The notes: a model not told the origin generated them from the sequence alone. 64,000 bases of DNA from Ricinus communis (GCF_019578655.1 NC_063257.1:23205939-23269938), one strand, 5' to 3'. Shown: positions 23,796-34,556, numbered from the stretch's first letter. A program made the numbers and translations.

Positions 23796-24670
23796 GGCAA
23801 AAGCAGCTAGAAACACTTCAAATATTCTGCAATTAATTAACGGGAGTCGGGCTACCATAACTGCATTATTTTTCTCCGACTCCGCAACACACCATAGATC
23901 ACAATTAACTTCAGATGATCCATCATTAATATTTATTTCACAACCAACCCACACAAAGATTTTCTGGTATTTAAACTAATCAAACACAACCACATCTACC
24001 ACAAAACAGAACAATAGTTAATCATACTAATTAATTTGTAATATTTATATCTAAGTTATAATTAATTAAATTAAATTATTTATAATTGATAATTAATAGG
24101 AATACTATTTTCTAAAATTATAAAATAACTTTTAAGGTCCAAACAAAATTATACTGAGCCAAAAATTTAAAATTCTATGTGTCTGGAAAACACCAAGGTC
24201 CGAAAGCCGGTACTGCCAATGGTGTCGGATTTCGAATTCAGAAGCGCTTACGTGAAGCTTGAGTTGCCAGATACTCGTCGAAAGCCACTAGATCGAAGCT
24301 GAAAAGTCTCAGCTCCACCAAGGCTGCAAACTGCTGCAGGCAGGGATGACGCGGCTAGAAAGCTCGGCTCGAGGGTTTTCGACAGCGGGCAGCCCGTTTC
24401 TGGCGTCAAGCGAGCAAAAGGATGATGGCGGGAGATTGTTTTGGCACCGGTAGCTCCTCTTACCATGCTTGACGTCGGTAGCAAGGGAGGGGAAGGGGGA
24501 AAGAGTGCCGACGGTTGGAGGTGGTGGCAGGCGTGGAAAGGAAGGGAGGTGACGAAGGGGGGAGAAAGGAAGAAGAAGAAAAGGAGGGGGGAAGGAAAAG
24601 AAAATTTTATTTATTTATTTATTATTATTTTTCTTATTATTTTATTTAATCTTTTTATTGTATAACTTTC
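23796..24670 (-). repeat. LTR 5' part, inverted orientation
   Basis: Read on the minus strand from 24670 it repeats the same LTR start, then extends further into the LTR (to about LTR position 750) than the plus copy. For example, minus 23880-23800 matches plus 42480-42570. Plus 23355-23790 and minus 24670-24250 form an inverted repeat of about 430 bp. Confidence 0.75.
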
Positions 24671-24690
24671 TACCCCCCTTAAGAAAAAAA
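24671..24690 (-). other. Polypurine tract of the chromovirus
   Basis: The plus strand 'ctacccccctt' reads 'aaggggggtag' on the minus strand, beside the inverted LTR start. This places it as the tract preceding a minus-orientation 3' LTR. Confidence 0.65.
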
Positions 24691-24746
24691 TTTGTCCTCG
24701 AGTTTTAGAAGAAGCAAGGCTTACCTCAAGATTGAAACAAATGAGG

Positions 24747-25302
24747 TTAAAGGTTCTTCATTTCCTGCTCGGTTTCCCAAGTACACTCTTCTGACAAATG
24801 GTTCTGCCACAACACATCAACCATCGGTATAACCTTAGAGCTCAGTTGACGAAGTTGAGTATCCATGATCATAACCGGCTGCTCCTCGTCAGTCAAATCT
24901 TCGCTTGTATGCAAAAAATTTAGTGGCAAGTCTAATTTGTATGCTACCATTCCAATCCTGTCAATAATCTCAAAGGGTCCCACATAACAAAGGGCTAATT
25001 TGACTTTCTTGCCAAACCGCATCACACCATGCATAGGGGACACTTTTAAGAACACATACTCCCCAATAATGTACTCCACGCACTTCCGCTTCGGGTACAC
25101 ATAACTCGTCTGCCTACTGAAAGCTGTCTTCAGGCGCTCGCGGATAATATGAATCTTTTCTGAAGAGATATGAACCAACTCTGGTCTTGCTAACTTCTGT
25201 TCGCCAACCTCTTCACAATACACAGAAGATCTGCACTTTCAACCGTCATAAGGGGCCATCTCGATGCTTGCATGGTAGCTATTGTTATATGCGAATTCAA
25301 CC
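24747..25302 (-). pseudogene. Chromovirus integrase C-terminal part
   Basis: The minus-strand frame at 24747-25223 (158 codons) contains 'ELVHISSEKIHIIRERLKTA', 'FLKVSPMHGVMRFGKK', 'YVGPFEIIDRIG' and a chromodomain-like end ('VLWQNHLSEECTWETEQEM'). This is the typical chromovirus integrase tail, where the chromodomain targets insertion. 'VEFAYNNSY' can be read upstream to about 25300. The remaining integrase is missing, replaced by foreign DNA from about 25303. Confidence 0.85.
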
Positions 25303-25925
25303 AATAGAAGTCTTCTCGAGTTTACCCAATGAAAGTGTCAATTTAGGATCATATACCGAAACCGGAGATTCTCGATTTAAACAGGTGGGTATTTTGGTTA
25401 ATCTCAAGGTTTTCCATTAATATTCTTACCCTCATACAAGCATATAATATGGTAAATCTTAGGGGAAGGAACTAGATCTTATTATATGAGATTTGGCTGG
25501 GGTAATAAGGTTGAATTTCCGTTGGTGAGGAGTATCCTTTTTATACTTTAGAGAAACTTATCTCTCTTTACAGTTAGCGAGAAATTGTGTTGGCGCTACT
25601 CAACACGATAAGTTTATAACCTCCTTAATACGGGCCAAGGGTAGTGATCATCATCAATGCAAGTCGTCTCCTGTTCGAGTAGAACATGGAAAACCTTACA
25701 CCTAAGCTACCGAGAATATAGAGTCTTCCTTAATTCTAAATGCAATGCGGGGCTAAGATAATGTTAGGAAAGGCAAAAGCTCATCCACTCCTCAGAATCA
25801 ACTTCTCAAGTCCCCAGTAGAGTCGCCACTGTGAGCAACCGACTTTTCGTGCCATCAGCTACTGGTTCAAGGTCCACTCTTTGTACTAGGCCCATTTTGA
25901 AATGAGCCGTTTGGTTAAGGGTAGG
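25303..25925 (-). repeat. Tat-like leader and LTR-end fragment
   Basis: 25303-25829 is closely similar to 32683-33209 (leader of the Tat-like element), with long shared stretches such as 'gattctcgatttaaac' and 'gagaaattgtgttggcgcta'. At 25809-25828 lies the primer-binding site (minus 'tggcgactctactggggact'), followed by an LTR end from 25830 ('tgtgagcaaccgactttt') that matches 21481-21545. This is therefore a fragment of a second copy, and it preserves the LTR/primer-site junction that the main element has lost. Confidence 0.8.
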
Positions 25926-25959
25926 CAGGTCATCAAGCTTATTTTGATGTAACTTTGGT

Positions 25960-26605
25960 GTCTAAATACCACAACTCACAACGTCTCATGAATAATATAC
26001 CCCAAAAAAGTGGTATATTGGTCAATATGAGAAAACAACCCCGTAAGGTGGTATATTTGTCTATATTATAAAATAACCCCGTAAGAGGGGTATCTTTGTC
26101 AATATTAGAAAATAACCCCGTAAGAGGGGTATCTCTTTCAACATGAGAAAACAACCCCAAAAAAGTAGTATATTTGTCAATATGAGAAAACAACCTCGTA
26201 AGAGTGGTACATTTGTCAATATTAGAAAACAACCCCGTAAGAGGGGTGTATCTTTCAAAATGAGAAAATAACCCCAAAAGATGTATATTTGTCAATAGGA
26301 GAAAACAACCCCATATGAGGGGTATGTTCGTCAATACTAGAAAAACCCCGTAAGAGGGGTATATCTTTCAAAATGAGAAAACAACCCCAAAAAAGTGGTA
26401 AATCTTTTAACATGAGAACACAACCGCATAAGAGGGGTATATTTATCAATATGAGAAAACAAACCTGTAAGAGGATTATATTTGTCAATATGAGAAAACA
26501 ACCCCGTAAGAGGGGTATATTTATCAATATTAGAAAACAAACCTGTAAGAGGGGTATATTTGTCAATATTAGAAAACAACACCATAAGAGGGGTATATCT
26601 TTCAA
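25960..26605. repeat. 39-bp minisatellite with palindromic core
   Basis: About 16 copies of a 39-bp unit built around 'ccccgtaagaggggtat' and 'tttgtcaatatgagaaaac'. 'ccccgtaagagggg' is a near palindrome. 39 is a multiple of three, so several frames on both strands stay open (for example 25939-26334, 26255-26605 and 26373-26669). These frames are repeat artefacts, not genes. After the array 'atctattttatgtattat' resembles a word of the ~470-bp satellite. Confidence 0.85.
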
Positions 26606-26624
26606 TCTATTTTATGTATTATAC

Positions 26625-27925
26625 TTTAAACTTTTATGGTCCGTATATATCTCGCAGGTCTCGCCCTAAAGATATTGTCTCCAGATCTCTAGGGCAAAGA
26701 TTACTGCTGCCATATCCAAATCATGAGTAGGGTAATTCTGTTCATGCCTCTTCAATTGCTTGGATGCATAAGCCACTACCTTACCATGCTGCATCAGAAT
26801 GCAACCTAAACCCACTCCGAAAGCGTCACAATATACTGTGAATCCACCAGTTTCAGAGGGTAAGGTCAACACTGGAGCTAAAGTCAAGCAGTCTTTCAGC
26901 TTCTAAAAACTTCTTTAACACGCGTCAGTCTGCTGGAACATGACGTTCTTCTGAGTCAACTTAGTCAAAGGCGCTGCAATCCCCAAGAAGTTTTGCATGA
27001 ATCGACGGTAGTAGCCTACCAAACCTAGAAAACTACGAACCTCTATCACCATGGTCGATCTCTGCAGTTAGTTACCGCCTGCACTTTCTTAGAGTCCACT
27101 TAAATGCCCTTTCTAGACACAATGTGACCTAAAAAAAGCAACGCTTTCTAACCAAAACTCGCACTTGGAGAACTTAGCGTACAACTAATGCTCCCTCAGC
27201 GTCTGAAATACTATCCTCAGATGCCGCGTGTACTCCTCTTCGCTTCTGGAGTACCATCCTCAGATATCATCAATAAATACAATGACAAAACGATACAGGA
27301 ACGACTTGAACACCTGATTCATCAGATCCATGAAGGCTGCAAGAGCATTAGTGAGTCCAAATGATATTACCAGAAACTCATAATGCCTATAACATGCCCT
27401 GAACGCCATCTTCAGGATGTCTTCCTCCCGAATCCTCAACTGGTGATACCTGGATCACAAATCAATCTTCGAGAAGCATGCGGCTCCTTGAAGCTGATCG
27501 AATAGATCATAGATGCGAGAAAGTGGATACTTGTTACAAACTGTCGCTTTATTTAGTTGTCGGTGGTCAATATAGAGGCGCAAGGTACCATCCTTCTTCT
27601 TCACGAATAGAACAGGAGCACCCCATGGAGACGTACTGGGTCAAATAAAACCCTTATCCAGGAGGTCCTATAACTTCTCCTTTAACTCCTTTAACTCAGC
27701 TGGTGCTATTCGGTAGGGTGGCAAAGAAATAGGTGTCGTACCCGATACCACATCAATGCAGAACTCTATCTCTCTATTAGGTGTTAATCCTAGTAGCTCT
27801 TTTAGAAATACATCGAAAAACTTGCAGACCACCTAAACGTCATCAAGCTACCTTTTTCTACCGAGGTATCCCTTAGTAATGCCAGATATCCCTGACACCC
27901 ACGATGAAGAATCCGTCTTCCACCT
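26625..27925 (-). pseudogene. Chromovirus RT and RNase H
   Basis: On the minus strand RNase H reads '[18 protein letters not shown]', '[20 protein letters not shown]' and 'ALEIWRQYL' (26887-26666), with 'TDHKSLKY' just beyond. RT lies at about 27900-26900, with a 'VIVFIDDI' active site near 27275-27300 (F-I-D-D) and a fingers region near 27600. Stops interrupt RT, for example near 26905 and 27070. Gag and protease are absent, because the sequence changes to an LTR end at about 27930. Confidence 0.85.
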
Positions 27926-27929
27926 AACT

Positions 27930-28528
27930 CTCCAAGTGCCAGACCTATTGGAATAAGAGAGCCAGAAGACTACTAGTATTGGGGTTAGGGTTCTACTGAG
28001 GCACTCATCCCATAAGCATTTAAATTGTATTTTTCTGAATTATGGCATGACATACGTTTTAATATAATATGATATGTTATTCTAATTAAATAAATATTTT
28101 ATTGAGAAGACTATATTTGTTATAGGATTATATGATTTTAACTCACTCTTGATGCTGACACTCTCAATTTTAAATTTTTTCTAGTGACAGTCAGGTTCTC
28201 CGTCGTCTTTCGCTTGACAACCCGACTTCCTTCTTCTTCGGGCTTATTGTAATTAATTTTTACTTTTTCATTTTGCATTATTTAAAATTTTAAACTCTCT
28301 GCAATAGTGTACCTGGCATATTGTGTTTGATTTTGGTCTGTAACAAATTATGGATTGTTTGCTAGCATCTAGTTGGAGATTTGTGAATGAAATGTTGGGC
28401 TGCTTTAATAGTATTTATATGTATGTATATCTAAATTGTCAATTAATTAAGCTTACTATGGGTTTTGGTGGCCTTAAGCCTACCCATTCCCTAGTGTCGG
28501 TCACGGGCCCACAGATCGGGTCGTGACA
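27930..28528 (+). repeat. LTR 3' part, plus orientation
   Basis: Matches 43340-43958: 'gccagacctattggaataag', 'attatggcatgac', 'ttttaactcactct', 'ccttaagcctacccattc', and the end 'atcgggtcgtgaca'. It covers roughly the last 600 bp of a ~2.1-kb LTR. Confidence 0.85.
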
Positions 28529-29475
28529 GGCGATGCTGAGGTCTTTTATTAAAGGTGCCACGAGCGTGATGCTATGGTCTTTTGAGAGTGCCTCGGGCAT
28601 GATGCTAATGTCTTTTAAGGGTACCTCGGGCGCGATGCCAAGATCTTTTGAGGGTGCATGGGGTGCGATGCCCAAGTCTTTTTTAGGGTGCCTCGAGGAC
28701 ACGATGCCGTGGTCTTTTATTGAAGGCGCCAAGGGCAGGATGCCATGATCTTTCTAGGATGTCTAGGGCGCGATGTCCAGGTCTTTTAAGGGTGCCTAGA
28801 GCATAATGCCATGGTCTTTTGAGGGTGCCTCGGACACGATGCCGAGGTCTTTTGAGAGTGCTTGGGCTGTGGTACCCTAGTCTTTTTAATGGTGCTTAGG
28901 GTGAGATGCCGAGATCTTTTAAGGGTGCCTCGGGTGCAATTGCGAGGTCTTTTATTGAAGTTGCCACTGGCGCGATGCTGTGGTGTTTTGAGAGTGCCTA
29001 GGGCGCAATCCTAGGTCTTTTTGGGGTGCATGGGGCGCGATGACTATATCTTTTTAAGGGTGCCTCGGGCGTGATACCGAGATCTTTTATTGAAGATGCC
29101 ATGGGCGTGATGCCGTGATCTTTTAAGGGTGCCTCAGGCACAATGCCGAGGTATTTTTAAGGGTGCTTCAGGCTCGATGCCTAGGTCTTTTTAAGGGTGC
29201 TTGAGGCTCGATGCCTAGGCCTTTTGAAGGTGCCTCAGGCGCGATGTCGTGGTCTGCTAAAGGTGCCTGGGGCGTGATGCCCAAGTCTTTTGTGGGTGCC
29301 TCAAGCGCGATGCCGAGGTCTTTTGGAAGGTGCCTCGGGCGCGATGCCGAGGTATTTAGAGGGTTCCTTAGGCGTGATGCTAAGGCCTTTTGGAGGGTGC
29401 CTCGGGCGCGATGCCGAGGTCTTTTTGATCGTCCGTCAGGCACGATCCTGAGGTATTTTGAGGGTGATTAGTGTC
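28529..29475 (-). repeat. 33-bp minisatellite of the Tat-like element
   Basis: About 29 units of ~31-34 bp of the form 'gggtgcctcgggcgc' + 'gatgccgaggtctttt'. Many units are 33 bp, so minus-strand frames (28439-28732 and 29168-29443) read repeated 'PSKDLGIAPQA'-like peptides, with complementary frames on the other strand. It is richer in G+C than everything around it. No start, promoter or domain suggests a real protein. Confidence 0.9.
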
Positions 29476-31180
29476 TCAGAGGCCAACAAGTTGTGCGTTG
29501 TACATGGGATGCTTATTTAGGAGGTATTTTTGCTTTTCTAGGTCTAAGCCTGCATGCGAGCCACGAGGATTGTTTGCGTATTCCAACTTGATATCTTGTG
29601 TCGACAGGTTTATTAATGTATGCATGGGTTTATTTTAATTTATGCATGATATGCTTGCATTAGGGCAAGAGGGAGGACACCGTCATGTATAGGTTGCGAT
29701 GATTTTTGGGAGTGTGCTCTAGAATGCTCGATATAGACTTGATCTTCTATCGTCTGCCTTTATTGCAACTTCCTAAGACTTCAGTTGGATTTTCACCACT
29801 TCTAGTGGCTTTGGATGCCGGTATGTCTCATGAATTTACTGATTAATGTCCAATGGGATAAAGTCAAATTGTCTTCTCTCCTTCAATACTTAACTTTTGG
29901 TTTGATGAGTCTAGAGACTACACTTTTTGCTTTGTAAGTGCTTGTCTTTCGAGTTCTCGCAGGGAAGAGATGGGGAGATGCCTTTTGTAGGAACTACTTG
30001 TGAACTATAACCTTACTCTTTTTCTTATTTTTACTATCATTTCTTTTTGCTTTCTTTTTCTTTTCTTGCTCTAATTTTTGCATAAACCGCCTTTTGGGTT
30101 TTCGATCCAGCGAGCCATTTTGCCTTAATTGTTGCCTAGGTCGCCCTTTTTTTGGGTTTTCAATCTAGTAGGCTAGTGTTAACTTTTGCCTAAGCCGCAC
30201 CTTTAAAGGTTTTCAGCTTAGCAGGCATCTCTTTTGGTCATTTTCTATTTTTATTTCTCTTTTCTTTCATTTTTTGAGAGTATGGTTGAACAAGGAGGGG
30301 GAGTTACTTGCCCCCCCGATTGCTTCTGACGATGATGACTTCTTGGCCGTTAATATGCATTGCTGCTTCTTCTCATGTCTATTCATGAGACATTATGCAG
30401 TTTTATTAATCAAACATTTTAAAGATTATCTCATAAGCATATTACTATTCAATTTGATATCATCATACAATTTGATTCAAGCATAACTATTATCGAATCC
30501 ATGTGCCTCGTTGAACTCCTATCATCAGCCAACCGTTTTGGGTTTTCTGGCTAACTATTTTCTCTTAAGATGCCCTAACTTTGCCTAGGGCATCTTTAAG
30601 CCTAATGGGCCTTTCTCTTTATCGTTTTATCTTTAAGCCTAATGGGCCTTTCTCTTTATTCTATTTTTTTTATATTTAGACTGGGTGTTGTCTTGCTTGA
30701 CTTGGTGAACTCGTACCTTTATAGAACCTATTGGACTTGTTATGATCCGAGTTGGTGAGCGGGGTTTTCTGTTGTGTTTGCACCAGGTACTCTATTTTTT
30801 TTATTTTTTTCTTTCTTCTCTTTTTTCTTTCTTTTCTTTTCATGAGGTTTAGAGCCATATTGGTTGGCCTAGTGTTTTGTCCTATTTTGCTTCTTGGCTT
30901 AGGCCCATTTTCGGGCTCGACTGGCTTGGTGTAGGGCACGGGTTAAGGTTTTAGGCTAGGTATGTTTCTTAAGGATTCATGCAAGATAAATTTTTCTCTT
31001 TATTCCATATTTTCCTTTTCTTTTTCTTCTTCTTTCCTTTTCTTATTCTTTTTTTATCTTTTCCCATTCTTCCCTCAGGAGTTAAGCTAGCTTGTGAATG
31101 CAACCTCAATTACGACTGAATCAAATGAATGATATGGCACATAACCGTACTATGCAAATAAGATAATCATAAAAAATGCT
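29476..31180 (-). other. Non-coding tail of the Tat-like element
   Basis: No pol domain is found. About 30070-30225 holds three ~60-bp repeats of a phrase built on 'cctaagccgc', 'ggttttc' and 'cttagcaggc'. A related triple repeat occurs at 57190-57375, and both are followed by 'tttttgaga' and 'tggttg' words. T-rich microsatellite-like runs occupy 30790-30840 and 31000-31070. Frames at 30274-30486 and 30676-30939 show no domain. Confidence 0.6.
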
Positions 31181-31189
31181 TAACTAATA

Positions 31190-32400
31190 GTATGCAGGAT
31201 GTTTGCACAAATAAACAGGACTGCTTGTATTCTTCAGTCTGTAGGTCCTCTTGTTGAACTCAGCCTCTTCAATATTCGTAGCACAAATCCCTTTAATCCT
31301 TAAAATTCTTGATGGGACAAGGAGTTAGCTTATAATAAAGATGAGGCAATAAATCTTTTATGGCGAAGCACACTTAATCGCTTTCTATTGGTCGGGTGAT
31401 CATCTTTGCCACTTTATCACGGAATCGCAAGATGTAATCGGATGCAGTCCCACTAGAGAGCTGTCGAGTAGCTTCTAACTCCTAGGTGCTCACCTCTACC
31501 TCAGTGTTGTATCTATATTGGCCCAAAAATCTCCTAGCCATGTCTTTCCAGTTGCCAGCACTATCGGGCTGCTGCTCCAGTTAAATAGAGATCGAAGTAC
31601 TTGACTATTTATTGCCTTTTCAAGTTGAAACAAGTAGACATGCCAACCCAGTATGCATCAAGAAAGCTTGGGGATCATTGAACTCATCAAATTTTAACAG
31701 ATCAGGAAGATTCACCTTCCCCTTGGGGGTGTTCAGCATGGACTCATCGATGTCTTTGATGGCTTCCCATCCTTTCAGCTTGAGCAATTTCTACATCTTA
31801 TCTAGCTGCTTTCTCATCTCTTTTAACTCAGGGTTTTCGGAGGGAATACTGATGAGCCTTGGCGAAGATGCCGGAAGGACTTGCACCTCATCATCACCGT
31901 CCACGTGTTCATCAAGATTATTGCCATTTCCTCTATCCTTTTTCATGACAGGAGCAGTAAATCTAGAGTAGTGGGCAGTTGTCCATCGACGTTGGCTATA
32001 GCAGCACTACTGATGGCTGTGTTTCTACTGATCATGACCAGTTTTAAGAGATCTGACTGTTGTTTGACCGTTTCCATTAGGTCTTTTATCTGATCCTTAA
32101 CAGCAGTCATCTCAGCTCGTAGTGTTCGTACATCAATAGAACTACTTCCTACCATTCTTGATTGTTCGCGTGTAGATCGCCCTTCCCTTCTAAACCAAGC
32201 TATGATGATGCAACTGTAATCACAAAGGGTCGGAAAGTTGTGTATGGAATGTAAATGCAAATGCATGTATGCATGATATGCAAAAGAAAGGAGAACATCA
32301 AATGGAGATAGGGGATTAGTCAGGATATACAAAAATTCAGAGCATCATATAGGAATTTATAAGAGAACAAATATTTTGTCAAGTATTTACATGCAAAACT
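31190..32400 (-). pseudogene. Broken Tat/Ogre-like gag
   Basis: On the minus strand the capsid-like core reads 'FLGQYRYNTEVEVST', then 'ELEATRQLSSGTASDYILRF', 'RDKVAKMITRP' and 'AIKDLLPHLYYKLTPCPIKN', at about 31530-31280. This is a Retrotrans_gag-type domain. Upstream 'SMLNTPKGKVNLPDLLKFDE' lies at about 31745-31690, and an N-terminal frame at 32332-31943 ends in a coiled-coil-like 'VRTLRAEMTAVKDQIKDLME'. C-to-T-like stops break the frame at several places. No zinc knuckle was recognised. Confidence 0.7.
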
Positions 32401-33189
32401 ACCTCACTTCGACGTTCATGGCAAGGTCTCATTCTTTTCTAGGATTTTTGGTTTCGGTATAATTACCAACTAGGGATAGCAATACTCGCTCTCTTTCCTC
32501 TAGTGCATGATCTTAAAAAAATAAACGATATGATTCCCTAACACCCCACAAGGAGCCGGCGAAGCCCTATATTGATTACCGGGAAGAGGGTACATTATTT
32601 TAAAAGAATTTCATGTTCGAGTATAGGTAGACCTAGAATCTTGAGAGAAAATCAGCAGATTAGCCGCATACTCCCTTGCTTTACGAGAAGTCTCCTCAAG
32701 TTTACCCATCGAAGGTGTCGATTTAGGATCATATGCCGAAACTGGAGATTCTCGATTTAAACGGGTGGGTGTTTTGGCTAATCTCAAGGTTTTCCATTAA
32801 TATTCTTACCATCATACAAGCATATAATATGGTAAATCCTAGGGGAAAGAACTAGATCTTATTATATGAGATTTGGTTGGGGTGATAAGGTTGAATTTCC
32901 GTTGGTAAGGAGTATTCTTTTTATACTTTAGAGAAACCTATCTCTCTTTACAGTTAGCGAGAAATTGTGTTGGCGCTACTCAACATGATAAGTTTATAAC
33001 CTCCTTAATATGGGCCAAGGGTAGTGATCATCATCAATGCAAGTCGTCTCCTGTTCGAGTGGAACATGGAAAACCTTACACCTAAGCTGCCGAGAATATA
33101 GAGTCTTCCTTAATTCTAAATGTAATGCGGGGCTAAGTTAATGTTAGGAAAGGCAAAAGCTCATCCACTCCTCGGAGTCAACTTCTCAA
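32401..33189 (-). other. Leader of the Tat-like element
   Basis: An untranslated region between the primer-binding site and gag. The part from 32683 to 33189 is duplicated at 25303-25810 with high similarity. No reading frame of note. Confidence 0.65.
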
Positions 33190-33208
33190 GTCCCTAGTAG
33201 AGTCGCCA
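33190..33208 (-). other. Primer-binding site of the Tat-like element
   Basis: The minus strand reads 'tggcgactctactagggac', close to the TGGCGACTC... tRNA-Arg-type site described for Ogre/Tat elements. Confidence 0.75.
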
Positions 33209-33209
33209 C

Positions 33210-34551
33210 TAAAGCAGACGAGCCTTTGCCCATCATAATAAAATTGTCTTAGCCTAAGTTTACCCTATTTTATTCACCAACCTTTTTAATCTTATTAGCA
33301 TGTGAAGTGAGCAACCAATAATCTAGCCTAAGGCCGGAGTACTTTGGTACCTCAACTAGTCCTAGATGGCAGGCATATTGGTGCCTTTACTAGTCCTAAT
33401 GGGGAGGCACTTTGGTGCCTTAAGTTTTATCTTTGACATGCCTTGGTGTCCACATCATTTGCATTTTTACTAACCCTAATCTAGTGCTGAATTCATTTTA
33501 GCCTTAGATTTAAGGTGAAAAACATGTGAGACGTGGGGGGCTTACTTTGGTAAGCTTCCATTTGATTATCTCGGCATGTGGGGTGATCACAACAATTACT
33601 AAGTCTCGTTTTATCCTTTATTCACATGTGAGGTGATCCTAAGCATAAAATTAAACATATATAGAAAGGAATTAGAAAGCACGGGACGCTTAGGAGAAAT
33701 TATTACAAACCACAGCCTTTGGGGCCTCGTAACAGTTGAATAAAGAGCTACAAATAATAAATACAGTATGAAAAAAAATGATGCACAAGGCTATTAAGAT
33801 CGAACCTTTGTGAGCATGGGCTAAGCTCGCGTAGGTTCAAGCTTTCAGAAGCCTAAAAGTGCCAAAACGACTGTGTTTTGTATTGACAATTTAAATTCTA
33901 AGGGACTTGGTTGAACCCGCGCAAGTATAGAGTTGAGCCCGCGCTTGTTCACCTTACAAAGGAGAGAGAAATGGTTATTGTACCCCCAAATCACAAAAAT
34001 AAAAATGAAAAATAAAATTTTTAAAAAAATGGAATATGCATCGAATATCAAGTAAAAAAATGTAAAATTAGATTTGGCCCTCAAGTGATGGATTTGAATA
34101 TAAAATCAAAATTATATTTTTAAATAAAAAAGTGAGTGTAAAACCTTTGAAAATACTTTTTAGGATCTTTTTGGGGTCGAATAGAATTGGATTGATTTTT
34201 GTGTTTGTAGGAGTGTAGAGAGAGAGAGATTTTTTATATGTAGAGAGATGTTTTGGTGTGTAGGGTGAGTGTAGAGAGAGGTTAGAGGAAGTTGAGAGGA
34301 TTAGAGAGAGAGTGTAGGGATTGTATAGAATGACCTTTAAAGTAAAGGTGGATGGAGGTTTATACAGGTTTGGCATAAGCTCGCGCTAGCTTAGCCTGAC
34401 AGCTTTGCTAAAATGTGATTTTTTAGGTCCTAGGGCTTCAGGGGCAATCCTCGAAGCGGTTTCCATATGTTTGACACACGTTATTTATTCAAGAGCATTC
34501 CCCATCATCAGGCTTATAAAAATTTTGACTTGAAAAATTCAATGATAATAA
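33210..34551 (-). repeat. 5' LTR of the Tat-like element
   Basis: The partner of 21481-22906. The terminal ~300 bp next to the primer site are deleted. The break falls at 'cactaaagcag', where the other LTR continues through 'cttcactaaagtagac', with 'cac' microhomology. A segment at 33713-34020 is absent from the other LTR. The minus-strand start has decayed ('tatcattgaatttttc', where the other LTR has 'tgttatcactaaattt'). Confidence 0.75.
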
Positions 34552-34556
34552 CTCCT

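Larger units (their letters stand above)
23355..28528. mobile_element. Rearranged Tekay/Del-like chromovirus
   Basis: The outer ends are the two ends of one LTR in plus orientation ('tgtaataccc' at the left, 'gggtcgtgaca' at the right) with a perfect target duplication. The interior is in minus orientation: an inverted LTR segment, a polypurine-like run, integrase tail, RNase H and RT. The LTR family is the same as 41827-43958. The arrangement fits an element whose interior was inverted between its two LTRs and then lost gag and most of one LTR. A foreign fragment with a minisatellite replaces the integrase core. Confidence 0.75.
21481..34551 (-). mobile_element. Tat/Ogre-like gag-only retrotransposon, interrupted
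   Basis: A minus-strand element whose own sequence totals about 7.9 kb. In order on the minus strand: 5' LTR (34551-33210), primer-binding site, leader, gag (about 32400-31190), a non-coding tail (31180-29476), a 33-bp minisatellite, a polypurine tract and the 3' LTR (22906-21481). No protease, RT, RNase H or integrase of this element is visible between gag and tail, so it resembles the non-autonomous TR-GAG/LARD type. A chromovirus-like element is inserted in the minisatellite. The Ogre/Tat name rests on the primer site (TGGCGACTC type) and the LTR start 'tgttatcac'. Confidence 0.75.

Noticed and set aside
23224..23800. Overlapping Arg/Gly- and Pro/Ser-rich frames on both strands
   Set aside because: They lie in the C/T-rich part of an LTR; composition keeps stops rare. 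No domain, intron or start context supports a gene.
26000..26600. Possible CRISPR-like array
   Set aside because: The regular 39-bp period has no unique spacers; the whole unit repeats, so it is a minisatellite in a plant retroelement.
25939..26669. Five long overlapping frames rich in Leu, Thr and Gly
   Set aside because: These are products of a 39-bp tandem repeat (13 codons), not selected coding sequence.
28439..29471. Open frames with repeated short peptides on both strands
   Set aside because: They are generated by the 33-bp minisatellite; both strands are open at once and no start or promoter is seen.
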